A stretch of DNA of 21,153 bases from CAYINJ01 sp964364745 (GTDB lineage: Bacteria; Patescibacteriota; Patescibacteriia; JACRDY01): contig CAYINJ010000009.1 in the NCBI GenBank assembly GCA_964364745.1, forward strand, positions 1 through 21,153, in the 5' to 3' direction. A program made the translations under genes and the position numbers. The notes under the pieces were generated by a model. The model was not told the origin of the DNA. It saw only the letters and a program-made list of their open reading frames with translations, and did not search any database. Positions 13,861-19,787 of the stretch are shown here, piece by piece (positions within the stretch are counted from its first letter, which is position 1; the number at the start of each line of letters is the position of its first letter).

Positions 13861-14904
13861 ATGGCTCATATTCTCTATGGCATCTGCGGCCAAGGTTCAG
13901 GGCACGCCATGCGGGCTAAAGAAATTTTGGCGTACCTGACTAGTCACGGCCACCAAGTTCACTTGGTGACCTACGGCCAGGGTGAAAAATTGCTAGCACC
14001 CCACTACCCGACCACACTGGTGACGGGACTGCATTTGAATTACCAAGGCAACGAGGTGCAATATACCAAAACGGTGGTAGAAAATGCTCTCAAGCTGCCG
14101 GAGTTTCTGCGCGATCGCGAGCGGATCGCGACGCTAGCTGAAGACTTCCAACCCGAGATCGTCATCACTGATTTCGAACCAGTCACGGCCGCGATTGCCC
14201 ATCGTTATCATCTCCCCCTGTTGTCGATTGATAACCAACATTTTATCACTAATACCAAGGTCACCTACCCGGTGCGCTTTGCCCCGTCGGCGGCTACTGC
14301 TACGACCGTCACTCGGCTAATCGTTAACCGGGCTGATCGTTATTTGGTCAGCTCGTTTGTTGACGCCCCAATCAAAAATCCCAAAACCACCGTGGTGCCG
14401 CCGATCTTGCGGCAAGCGGTCCTGACCGCGCAGCCGACCACTGGGGATTCTATTCTGGTCTATCTGACCTCGGCCTGTACTGATCTCTTACCTATTTTAT
14501 CGGCCTGGCCAGACCAATTCATCGTCTATGGTTTAAACCAAGCTGGGACCCGGGGGAATGTCGTCTTAAAACCACCAAGCATTGACGGTTTTCTCCATGA
14601 TCTGATCAATTGCCGGGCCGTGATCGGCACGACTGGTTTCACACTGGTGACGGAAGCGATTCACTTGGGCAAACCGTATCTCGGCCTGCCGGTGGCCAAA
14701 CAGTTTGAACAAACTATCAACGCTTATCTCTTAGAGCAAGCTGGTTATGGACTGATGGCGGCCGACATCACCACTGATATCATCAATACCTTTGTCAGCC
14801 GTCTGCCGGAGTTTGCTGCCAATTTGGCGCGCTATCCTCAGCCAGACAATCAAGCCACCTTCCAAGCGATTGATCGATTTATCGCCGAGCACGGCACAAA
14901 ATAA
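13861..14904 (+). CDS. GT-B fold glycosyltransferase (MurG/GT28-like)
   Basis: 347 residues from the preferred start. The N-terminal Rossmann motif YGICGQGSGHAMRAKEILAYL (residues 6-26) is the glycine-rich acceptor-side loop seen in the family-28-like glycosyltransferases. The C-terminal donor site is GTTGFTLVTEAIHLGKPYLGLPVAKQFEQTINAYLLEQAG, where the Glu and the QFEQ-x2-N segment would contact the nucleotide sugar. It probably transfers a sugar to a lipid or surface polymer. The frame is open 39 codons further up (ATG 13744), but that extension (NNARTVDYFNFRNRTENTSF) does not look like part of the fold, and a promoter lies inside it with its start point at 13861, so a leaderless mRNA starting at 13861 is preferred. 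It is one of only two plus-strand genes. Confidence 0.88.
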   Translation: MAHILYGICGQGSGHAMRAKEILAYLTSHGHQVHLVTYGQGEKLLAPHYPTTLVTGLHLNYQGNEVQYTKTVVENALKLPEFLRDRERIATLAEDFQPEIVITDFEPVTAAIAHRYHLPLLSIDNQHFITNTKVTYPVRFAPSAATATTVTRLIVNRADRYLVSSFVDAPIKNPKTTVVPPILRQAVLTAQPTTGDSILVYLTSACTDLLPILSAWPDQFIVYGLNQAGTRGNVVLKPPSIDGFLHDLINCRAVIGTTGFTLVTEAIHLGKPYLGLPVAKQFEQTINAYLLEQAGYGLMAADITTDIINTFVSRLPEFAANLARYPQPDNQATFQAIDRFIAEHGTK

Positions 14905-14910
14905 TTTACA

Positions 14911-14937
14911 TAAAAAAAGCCCGCGACTAAACTCGCG
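14911..14937 (-). terminator. Terminator of the dnaX-tRNA-Gln transcript
   Basis: Read on the minus strand: the stem cgcga/tcgcg (14937-14933 with 14926-14922, loop gtttag), then ggc and seven T residues, then atg. It lies downstream of the tRNA-Gln locus and just after the end of the convergent glycosyltransferase gene. Confidence 0.75.
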
Positions 14938-14974
14938 AGTCCTGTCTTCACCTCTCTCCTGGAGACTAGGATTC

Positions 14975-15015
14975 CCCGCCTGCCAGCGCCTACGGCGCAG
15001 CCGTTGGCGGGCAGG
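14975..15015. repeat. 41-bp palindromic insert A in tRNA-Gln remnant
   Basis: The outer stem cccgcc/ggcggg encloses the hairpin gcgcc-tac-ggcgc, and the insert ends in cagg. It separates two tRNA blocks that are adjacent in the intact gene (gattc | gaacc). Confidence 0.82.
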
Positions 15016-15024
15016 GAACCTAGA

Positions 15025-15044
15025 CCTGCCTGCCGGCAGGCAGG
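15025..15044. repeat. 20-bp perfect palindrome, insert B in tRNA-Gln remnant
   Basis: The sequence is cctgcctgccggcaggcagg, its own reverse complement. An identical copy is at 15194-15213 and a degenerate one at 10105-10123. It sits between the tRNA blocks ctaga and taaac. Confidence 0.92.
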
Positions 15045-15051
15045 TAAACGG

Positions 15052-15147
15052 ACCCCTCCAAAACTCGGGGACTAGGATTCGAACCTAGATAAACGGAGCC
15101 AGAATCCGTTGTCCTGCCATTAGACGATCCCCGAGTTTTGGAGGGGT
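15052..15147. repeat. 20-bp perfect inverted repeat enclosing tRNA-Gln
   Basis: The arms acccctccaaaactcgggga (15052-15071) and its exact reverse complement (15128-15147) include the 7-bp acceptor stem of the intact tRNA-Gln and extend it by 13 perfect pairs. The unit 15053-15147 interrupts the shattered tRNA-Gln, with ga on both sides. Confidence 0.9.
15064..15134 (-). tRNA. tRNA-Gln(CTG)
   Basis: A 71-nt tRNA on the minus strand. The acceptor stem TCGGGGA pairs with TCCCCGA and the discriminator is G. The D-arm is GTCTAATGGCAGGAC. The anticodon arm ACGGA-TTCTGGC-TCCGT gives anticodon CTG. The T-arm is CTAGG-TTCGAAT-CCTAG. CCA is not encoded (TTTTGG follows). All canonical elements are intact, so this is the working copy. 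The 5' and 3' flanks are complementary for 13 further base pairs, giving an unusually long extended acceptor helix in the precursor that RNase P and the 3' nucleases must handle. It lies downstream of dnaX and is presumably co-transcribed with it up to the terminator at 14911. Confidence 0.96.
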
Positions 15148-15167
15148 GAGCCAGAATCCGTTGTCCT

Positions 15168-15186
15168 ATTTACCCCGCTGCGCGGG
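15168..15186. repeat. 19-bp palindromic insert C in tRNA-Gln remnant
   Basis: The sequence atttaccccgctgcgcggg, with the next g, forms the hairpin ccccgc-tgc-gcgggg. It separates the tRNA blocks gtcct and gccatta. Confidence 0.8.
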
Positions 15187-15193
15187 GCCATTA

Positions 15194-15232
15194 CCTGCCT
15201 GCCGGCAGGCAGGCCTGTCCGCCTGTGGCGGA
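15194..15232. repeat. 39-bp double palindrome, insert D in tRNA-Gln remnant
   Basis: A second exact copy of cctgcctgccggcaggcagg (15194-15213) is joined to cctg-tccgcc-tgt-ggcgga (15214-15232). The latter is the reverse orientation of the insert type seen at 3709-3729. Together they separate the tRNA blocks gccatta and gacgatc. Confidence 0.85.
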
Positions 15233-15261
15233 GACGATCTCCCAGGACAGAGGTTAATTAC

Positions 15262-16863
15262 TTACGATGACACCACTTGGCCACCGAACATCGCCGCCAC
15301 ATCATGAAGTGGGCCGACTGGCGCGTTGGGCTTGACCACCGCCAATTCAGCCACCACAATCGGTTCGATCATCACTGAAACTCCCAATACTCTACTTAAG
15401 CTTTCGGCGATTGTCAATTTGTTCTTGGGGTCGGCAATTTGATCCCGATGTAATTGATAGGGAAAAGCCACCATAATGTCAGCGCCATTTACTCCTTGAA
15501 TCATCCCCAACCGTAGGGTCATGGCTAAGGAGTGTCTGGTCTCATCCAGCGCGTTAATTAACTTGGGCCAGGCCGTGCGCACCTGGTCGAGCGATACTGC
15601 CGGAGTGGCTGACGAAATTTTTGGCGGAGTCACGACGGCTGGCGATTCTTTTTTGGCTACCGGTTTGACCGTCGGTTCGGACTTGATCGGTGGCGGCGGT
15701 GATGATTTTTTGACGAGTGGTGGGGGCGTAACTGGCGGGGTTCGATCACTGCCTCCCGGCGATGGCGGCACCGCCGGCCCCGTGGTCGTTAAAGTCACGA
15801 CGGCTAATTCCAGGGGCAGTTGTGGCAGATGGCTGTGACGAAACTGCTGGCTACAGTTGAGAATAACCTCGATCATCGCCCTGACCTGCTGTGGGGTGAC
15901 CGTCGGGATTAACGACTGGAGCTGACGATAATCTTCATCAGCCAATAAACCGCCAACAGCGGCGCCAGTCGCCGCCACCAACAGCAGTCGCAGATACTCA
16001 ATCAATTCTTGGGTGAAGCGCTGAAGGTTAATTCCCTCTTCCACTAGCCGATTAATCAAGCTCAACCCCGCACCTTGATCGCGTTGGACGAGCGACTGCG
16101 CCAATTCCGCTACCATCGCCAGATTGCTCCGCGGCAACACTAGTTCAGCTTTGTCGAGAGTGATCTTGGCTCCACCTAATGATAACACTTGGCCCAATAG
16201 CCCGACGGCGTCACGCAAATAACCTTCTGACTGTCGCGCGATGGCGGCCAACACCGCCGGGTCGCACTGGACTTTTTCTTGCCGACAAATATCGGCCAAA
16301 TGAGTGGCCACCGCGTCCAAGCTAACTCGATGGAAATCAAAGCGCTGGCAGCGGGAAACAATAGTCGCTGGAATTTTATGGAGTTCGGTCGTGGCCAAAA
16401 TAAAAATAACGTGCGCCGGCGGTTCTTCCAAAATCTTCAACAGCGCATTAAAGGCCTGCGGCGACAGCATGTGGACTTCGTCGATGATGAATACTTTATA
16501 TCGCCATTTGTTCGGCGCGAAGCGCGAGTTTTCAATGATGTTTTCTCGGACGTTGTCGACGCCGGTGTGGCTGGCGGCGTCAATTTCAATCACGTCCAGA
16601 CTCTTGCCGCCGATAATTTCCAAACAGGCGTCACAGGTGTTGCATGGCTCGGCGCTGGTTGGCTGGCGGTTAGTGCAATTCACCGCCTTGGCCACCAGCC
16701 GCGCCGACGTCGTCTTACCAATCCCCCGCGGCCCGGCAAATAGATAAGCATGCGCCACCTTCCCCTGGATAATTTCTTGCTCCAAAGTGACGGTAATATG
16801 GTGCTGACCAACGACATCAGCAAAGGTTTGGGGTCGGTATTTCCGGTATAAACTAAGAGACAT
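15262..16863 (-). CDS. dnaX: DNA polymerase III subunit gamma/tau
   Basis: 533 residues. This is the clamp-loader ATPase that places the sliding clamp on primed DNA. The N-terminal AAA+ domain has Walker A GPRGIGKT (44-51), a four-Cys zinc module (C63, C74, C77, C80), Walker B IIDEVH (126-131), sensor 1 ATTE (157-160) and the Ser-Arg-Cys arginine finger (170-172), which fit a functional clamp-loader ATPase. The clamp-loader helical domain follows to about 360, then a Pro/Lys/Ser-rich linker (about 365-425) and a C-terminal domain (about 428-533). ATG 16863 is the first Met of the conserved MSLSLYRKYRPQTFADVVGQ start. The gene follows dnaJ by 36 bases, but a strong terminator sits between them, so its expression depends on read-through or an unseen promoter. 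Confidence 0.97.
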   Translation of the reverse strand: MSLSLYRKYRPQTFADVVGQHHITVTLEQEIIQGKVAHAYLFAGPRGIGKTTSARLVAKAVNCTNRQPTSAEPCNTCDACLEIIGGKSLDVIEIDAASHTGVDNVRENIIENSRFAPNKWRYKVFIIDEVHMLSPQAFNALLKILEEPPAHVIFILATTELHKIPATIVSRCQRFDFHRVSLDAVATHLADICRQEKVQCDPAVLAAIARQSEGYLRDAVGLLGQVLSLGGAKITLDKAELVLPRSNLAMVAELAQSLVQRDQGAGLSLINRLVEEGINLQRFTQELIEYLRLLLVAATGAAVGGLLADEDYRQLQSLIPTVTPQQVRAMIEVILNCSQQFRHSHLPQLPLELAVVTLTTTGPAVPPSPGGSDRTPPVTPPPLVKKSSPPPPIKSEPTVKPVAKKESPAVVTPPKISSATPAVSLDQVRTAWPKLINALDETRHSLAMTLRLGMIQGVNGADIMVAFPYQLHRDQIADPKNKLTIAESLSRVLGVSVMIEPIVVAELAVVKPNAPVGPLHDVAAMFGGQVVSS

Positions 16864-16881
16864 AAGCAGGAATATCCTACC

Positions 16882-16912
16882 AAAAAAAGAGCTGGGGCGC
16901 TACCCCAGTTCT
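16882..16912 (-). terminator. Terminator overlapping the dnaJ stop codon
   Basis: On the minus strand gaactgggg-tagcg-ccccagctc is followed by seven T residues. The left arm is the last codons of dnaJ and the loop contains its TAG stop. It lies 18 bases before the dnaX start codon. Confidence 0.85.
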
Positions 16913-17997
16913 TCTAGCGCTCGCTTTTGCGCTCGATTCAGCCGGGTGGGAGTTTGCACCACCACTTTAACTAGCTGATCACCGACCCCGCCACGCTCCA
17001 ACCGCGGCACGCCTTTCCCCGCCAATTTAAATACTTTGCCACTTTGGGTCCCTTCCGGGATCTTTAATTTCACCGGGCCATGGACAGTGGCAATATCAAT
17101 CTGGTCGCCCAGCGCCGCTTGGCGAAACGAGATTTTTTCTTGAGTAACGATATCGTCACCCTGGCGCTGCCAGCGGGAATCTGGTCGCACTTCAATCTGA
17201 AAATATAAATCCCCCGCCGGCTGACCAAGTTTTCCGGCTTCGCCTTTCCCGCGCAACTGGATAGTTTGCTGGTCCGAAATGCCGGCCGGGATACTAACCT
17301 TTAATGTCTCGCGGCCACGCTTGACGCCGGTGCCGCTGCACTGCCGACAACGCTGTTCGATTTTTTTGCCCTCGCCGTGACAATTTGGACAGGCCGCGAT
17401 GGTGCGCATCATCCCCATAAATGATTGCTGCACCCGCTCGACTTGGCCGCGGCCGTGACAGGTGTCACAGGTTGTCGTCTGACTCCCCGGCTCACCGCCC
17501 GTGCCCTGACAATGACTACAGGTTTGGAGCCGTTCCAGTTCAATGGTTTTGGCCACGCCAAAGATCGCTTCGAGGAAATCAATGGTCAGGTGCACTGCTT
17601 GGTCCGCGCCTTTGCTACCACGCCGACCGCCACCGCGCCGACCGCCACCACCAAAGATGTCGCTAAACATTTCACCCAAATCGCCGACGTCCCCAAAATC
17701 AAAATGGACATTGCCCTGGTGGCCAGCGCCTTGCCGAGCAAAGTCCTGCCAATTAAATCCCCCCGCGCCGCCGCCAAAACCGGCTTGGTCAAAACCAGCT
17801 CCGAATTGATCGTACTTGGCTCGTTTATCCGTATTCGACAAGACCTGGTAGGCCTCGTTTAATTCTTTGAACTTCACCTCATCACCGCCTTTTTTGTCCG
17901 GGTGGTACTGGTGGGCCTTGGCCCGAAAGGCCTTTTTAATTTCGTCCGGCGGGGCGGTTTTAGCCACTCCTAAGACGGCATAATAATCTTTGGCCAT
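16900..17997 (-). CDS. dnaJ: Chaperone protein DnaJ (Hsp40)
   Basis: 365 residues, a type-I DnaJ. It delivers unfolded clients to DnaK and stimulates its ATPase through the J-domain. The J-domain spans 1-66 with HPD at 32-34. A Gly/Phe-rich region follows (67-130). The zinc domain has four CxxC pairs: C160/C163, C177/C180, C203/C206 and C217/C220, each in a CxxCxG setting. The C-terminal substrate-binding domains end at IEELG-like residues (RALEELG). It starts 2 bases after the stop of the zinc-ribbon gene, so the two are coupled. The window also holds dnaK 1.8 kb upstream on the same strand, separated by DUF3467, an AT-rich membrane protein and repeats. Its terminator overlaps its own stop. 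Confidence 0.97.
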   Translation of the reverse strand: MAKDYYAVLGVAKTAPPDEIKKAFRAKAHQYHPDKKGGDEVKFKELNEAYQVLSNTDKRAKYDQFGAGFDQAGFGGGAGGFNWQDFARQGAGHQGNVHFDFGDVGDLGEMFSDIFGGGGRRGGGRRGSKGADQAVHLTIDFLEAIFGVAKTIELERLQTCSHCQGTGGEPGSQTTTCDTCHGRGQVERVQQSFMGMMRTIAACPNCHGEGKKIEQRCRQCSGTGVKRGRETLKVSIPAGISDQQTIQLRGKGEAGKLGQPAGDLYFQIEVRPDSRWQRQGDDIVTQEKISFRQAALGDQIDIATVHGPVKLKIPEGTQSGKVFKLAGKGVPRLERGGVGDQLVKVVVQTPTRLNRAQKRALEELG

Positions 17998-17999
17998 GG

Positions 18000-18353
18000 T
18001 TAACGTGGTGGCATTTTAGTTTCCGTCGGTTCGGTTAGTTTCCGTTGTTCTTGATAGGCGTAATAGCCCACCAACTCGCCTTTGGCAAATGCCTCCTGAT
18101 CTTCCGCGAATAATCGCTCGTGCGCTGCCCGTTCAACCGGATCGGTCTTAGTAGCAATATTCTCCACCGCTTCATCAAATATTTCCCTCCGCACTATCGG
18201 GTCTCGCCCTTCTGCCTTCGCCATGGAAATAGCGAAACAGACGCTACACATGCCGGCAGTTTCGCCAACCAATTTTGACGCGCCCATGTCTTTTTCATAC
18301 ATTGGCCGATCGCACGACCCGCAGCGCACCGCCGCCATGTTACGTTCAGACAT
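18000..18353 (-). CDS. Zinc-ribbon hypothetical protein, 117 aa
   Basis: The N-terminal part carries two knuckles, C11-G-S-C14 and C36-S-V-C39, spaced as a small zinc ribbon. The rest is helical and charged (RREIFDEAVENIATKTDPVERAAHERLFAEDQEAFAKGELVGYYAYQEQRKL). It has no membrane segment. I do not recognise a named family. Translation may begin at M1 or M6 (MSERNMAAV); no clear Shine-Dalgarno decides. The 2-base gap to dnaJ and 18-base gap from the DUF3467 gene place it in a DUF3467-zinc ribbon-dnaJ operon, so a link with protein folding or quality control is possible but unproven. Confidence 0.78.
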   Translation of the reverse strand: MSERNMAAVRCGSCDRPMYEKDMGASKLVGETAGMCSVCFAISMAKAEGRDPIVRREIFDEAVENIATKTDPVERAAHERLFAEDQEAFAKGELVGYYAYQEQRKLTEPTETKMPPR

Positions 18354-18371
18354 ACAACAGCTTTAAGATAA

Positions 18372-18665
18372 TTATTTGCCCTGAAAGCCGATCTCGGACT
18401 TCTCCGGCGCTTCGGCTTCGATAATCTTACCAAATTTCGCCTCGTATTTCGAGAGGTTGTCCTGGAATGCCGCCACGATGCGTTTCAAGTGGCCCGGCGT
18501 GGTGACGACTTTACTGACTACTTTGCCTGACCGCCCAGCAATGTTAGCAAACATCAATAAGAATTCAACCTTGGTGTGGGACACCTGCATGGCGTTGGTG
18601 TACTCGGCACCGGCGATGCTATCCGAGATTTGGACTTGATTTGGTTGGGGTGTGGGGGTGGGCAT
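18372..18665 (-). CDS. DUF3467 domain protein
   Basis: 97 residues matching the DUF3467 pattern: QVSHTKVEFLLMFANI, then KVVSKVVTTPGHLKRIVAAFQDNLSKYEAKFGKIIE. The family is small, cytoplasmic and of unknown function, and is common in bacteria and archaea. The N-terminus is a Pro/Thr/Gln-rich tail (MPTPTPQPNQVQ). A TATCCT hexamer with TG before it (18681-18676) lies about 11 bases before the ATG, so a nearly leaderless transcript for the DUF3467-zinc ribbon-dnaJ unit is possible, but no -35 is clear. It starts 8 bases after the stop of the upstream membrane-protein gene. Confidence 0.85.
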   Translation of the reverse strand: MPTPTPQPNQVQISDSIAGAEYTNAMQVSHTKVEFLLMFANIAGRSGKVVSKVVTTPGHLKRIVAAFQDNLSKYEAKFGKIIEAEAPEKSEIGFQGK

Positions 18666-18673
18666 AAATAAAA

Positions 18674-19273
18674 TTAGGATAACATTTCTATAAATTTATC
18701 AGACGTGCCTTCATTTGGTTGAAAGAATTGTCCATATTCACGAGCATTATCATCAATATCATTATATATAACAACTATTTCCAAAATTAAACTATAAATA
18801 TCATCAAAATGTCTCAACCATTCGGGCATTTTAGATTGAATCATCGCGGATCCATGTGGAGATATAGCGAATGCGGTTTGGAGTTCAGTCAGTATCTCTT
18901 CTACTGGTTCGAAGGTTCTAGTCCAACGAATTGCTATTTTAATATTCCTAGCAACACTATTGCCAACATTAATAACTTCTATCCCAGTAAACAAGTCTTC
19001 AGCCGTGAACCGATCTGGATACTTATTAGAATCAACGAACTGAAGTTTTAAATATGGGCGACTCTGTAAATTAACTTGCCTGATTGTAGCTTTTCTGATT
19101 TGACTTGTTTCATAGGTATACCAAGTCAAAATTATTCCCGTAATGAATAATATTTCCGTAGACCAAAATGTCGCTTCATCCGCCGACCATAGTCGCGAAT
19201 AGAGAACTGCGGTAATAGATAACGCCACTACAATAAGAGCTATTAAAATGTGTTCTTTGCACCATTTTTTCAT
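18674..19273 (-). CDS. Two-helix membrane protein, AT-rich, probably acquired
   Basis: 199 residues: two membrane helices near the N-terminus (about 8-26 and 37-55), then a soluble domain that reads as beta-rich (SRPYLKLQFVDSNKYPDRF, GIEVINVGNSVARNIKIAIRW, LILEIVVIYNDIDDNAREY). The layout of two helices, a short helix with ETSQIRKATIRQVNLQSRPYL and a beta domain is common among uncharacterised bacterial membrane proteins, so I give no function. Base use is far more AT-rich than in all flanking housekeeping genes, and a palindromic element starts 8 bases upstream of its ATG, replacing any normal leader. It splits what would otherwise be a dnaK-to-dnaJ neighbourhood. Together these point to horizontal acquisition. 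Confidence 0.8.
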   Translation of the reverse strand: MKKWCKEHILIALIVVALSITAVLYSRLWSADEATFWSTEILFITGIILTWYTYETSQIRKATIRQVNLQSRPYLKLQFVDSNKYPDRFTAEDLFTGIEVINVGNSVARNIKIAIRWTRTFEPVEEILTELQTAFAISPHGSAMIQSKMPEWLRHFDDIYSLILEIVVIYNDIDDNAREYGQFFQPNEGTSDKFIEMLS

Positions 19274-19280
19274 ATTTGTA

Positions 19281-19438
19281 TTGTCATCCTGAGCGGAGCG
19301 AAGGATCTCTGTGAGAGCACTCGGGGCTTAATCTTCCCGGGCCACAATTGTATCACGACATGCTTAATGACCAGTTATATCATAGAGATCCTTCGTCCCC
19401 AGCCCCAGGCCCCTGGGGCTGGGTCCTCAGGATGACAA
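19281..19438. mobile_element. MITE-like palindromic element with ttgtcatcctgag termini
   Basis: The outer arms ttgtcatcctgag (19281-19293) and ctcaggatgacaa (19426-19438) and the inner arms cgaaggatctct (19299-19310) and agagatccttcg (19384-19395) are exact inverses. In the right arm the junction is expanded by a 26-base hairpin (12-bp stem 19398-19409 with 19412-19423). The core of about 70 bases codes for nothing. It abuts the start of the AT-rich gene. Confidence 0.82.
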
Positions 19439-19462
19439 ACGGGGATGGGGCGGGAAAACCAC

Positions 19463-19665
19463 GTCATTGCGAGGAGGGCCGCAGCGGCCCGACGCGGCAA
19501 TCCCAGGGGAAAAGCACTAAACCTGGGATCGCTTCGCCCCGCTTAGCGGGGTTCTACAGCTGGGTCACAAGACAGACGGAGAGTACAAGCAAAGGCACGG
19601 TCAGTGCACTCGTTCTGGGATTGCCGCGTCGGTCCGACCAAGGTGTCGTCCCTCCTCGCAATGAC
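19463..19665. mobile_element. MITE-like palindromic element with gtcattgcgaggag termini
   Basis: The outer arms are 19463-19476 and 19652-19665 (14 bp, exact). The inner arms are cgacgcggcaatcccag (19490-19506) and ctgggattgccgcgtcg (19615-19631), 17 bp, exact. Hairpins interrupt both arms (ggccgc-a-gcggcc on the left; gtccgaccaaggtgt on the right), and ccccgc-tta-gcgggg lies in the core. There is no coding frame. It is a complete copy; isolated ends occur near 10126 and 10355. Confidence 0.82.
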
Positions 19666-19721
19666 AAAGATAATGGTCTGGCTAACTGGCACGCTGGCCA
19701 ACTGGTTTGCTTGACTCCGCT

Positions 19722-19760
19722 AGATCCTTCGTCGCCCCGCGGACGGGGCTCCTCAGGATG
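19722..19760. repeat. Half copy of the 19281-19438 element
   Basis: The sequence agatccttcgt, a hairpin insert (ccccgcggacgggg), then cctcaggatg repeats the right arm of the nearby element but with a different hairpin. The matching left arm is absent. It lies in the 3' flank of dnaK. Confidence 0.7.
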
Positions 19761-19761
19761 C

Positions 19762-19787
19762 CCCAGCCGCAGGGCCCTGCGGCTGGG
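19762..19787. repeat. Perfect 26-bp palindrome abutting the dnaK stop codon
   Basis: The two 13-base halves, cccagccgcaggg and ccctgcggctggg, are exact inverses. It begins at the base next to the dnaK TGA. There is no T-run on the minus strand after it, so it is not a canonical terminator but may stop or stabilise the dnaK mRNA. Confidence 0.85.

Larger units (their letters stand above)
14961..15246 (-). pseudogene. Shattered tRNA-Gln copy enclosing an intact tRNA-Gln
   Basis: Blocks identical to tRNA-Gln lie in order at 14965-14974, 15016-15024, 15045-15052, 15148-15167, 15187-15193 and 15233-15239. They match 15071-15080, 15081-15089, 15090-15097, 15096-15115, 15116-15122 and 15123-15129 of the intact gene, with a two-base overlap (ga) at the central break. 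Together they give the whole tRNA interior without a mismatch. The outer ends differ: 15240-15246 (tcccagg) implies a 5' acceptor TGGGAGA, and 14961-14964 (ggag) a slightly damaged 3' partner. Palindromic inserts separate the blocks, and the central break holds the complete tRNA at 15064-15134. Confidence 0.85.

Noticed and set aside
14961..15246. A group I intron or spliced tRNA explanation for the broken tRNA-Gln.
   Set aside because: The inserts are 19-41-bp palindromes without intron core elements, there are several in one gene, and a complete tRNA lies in the middle; splicing of five gaps is implausible.
15649..15654. A possible dnaX frameshift site (six A on the coding strand).
   Set aside because: The zero frame reads gcc-aaa-aaa-gaa, which does not have the A-AAA-AAG phase needed for a -1 slip as in E. 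coli, and no clear stimulatory stem was found; the run is short for transcriptional slippage.
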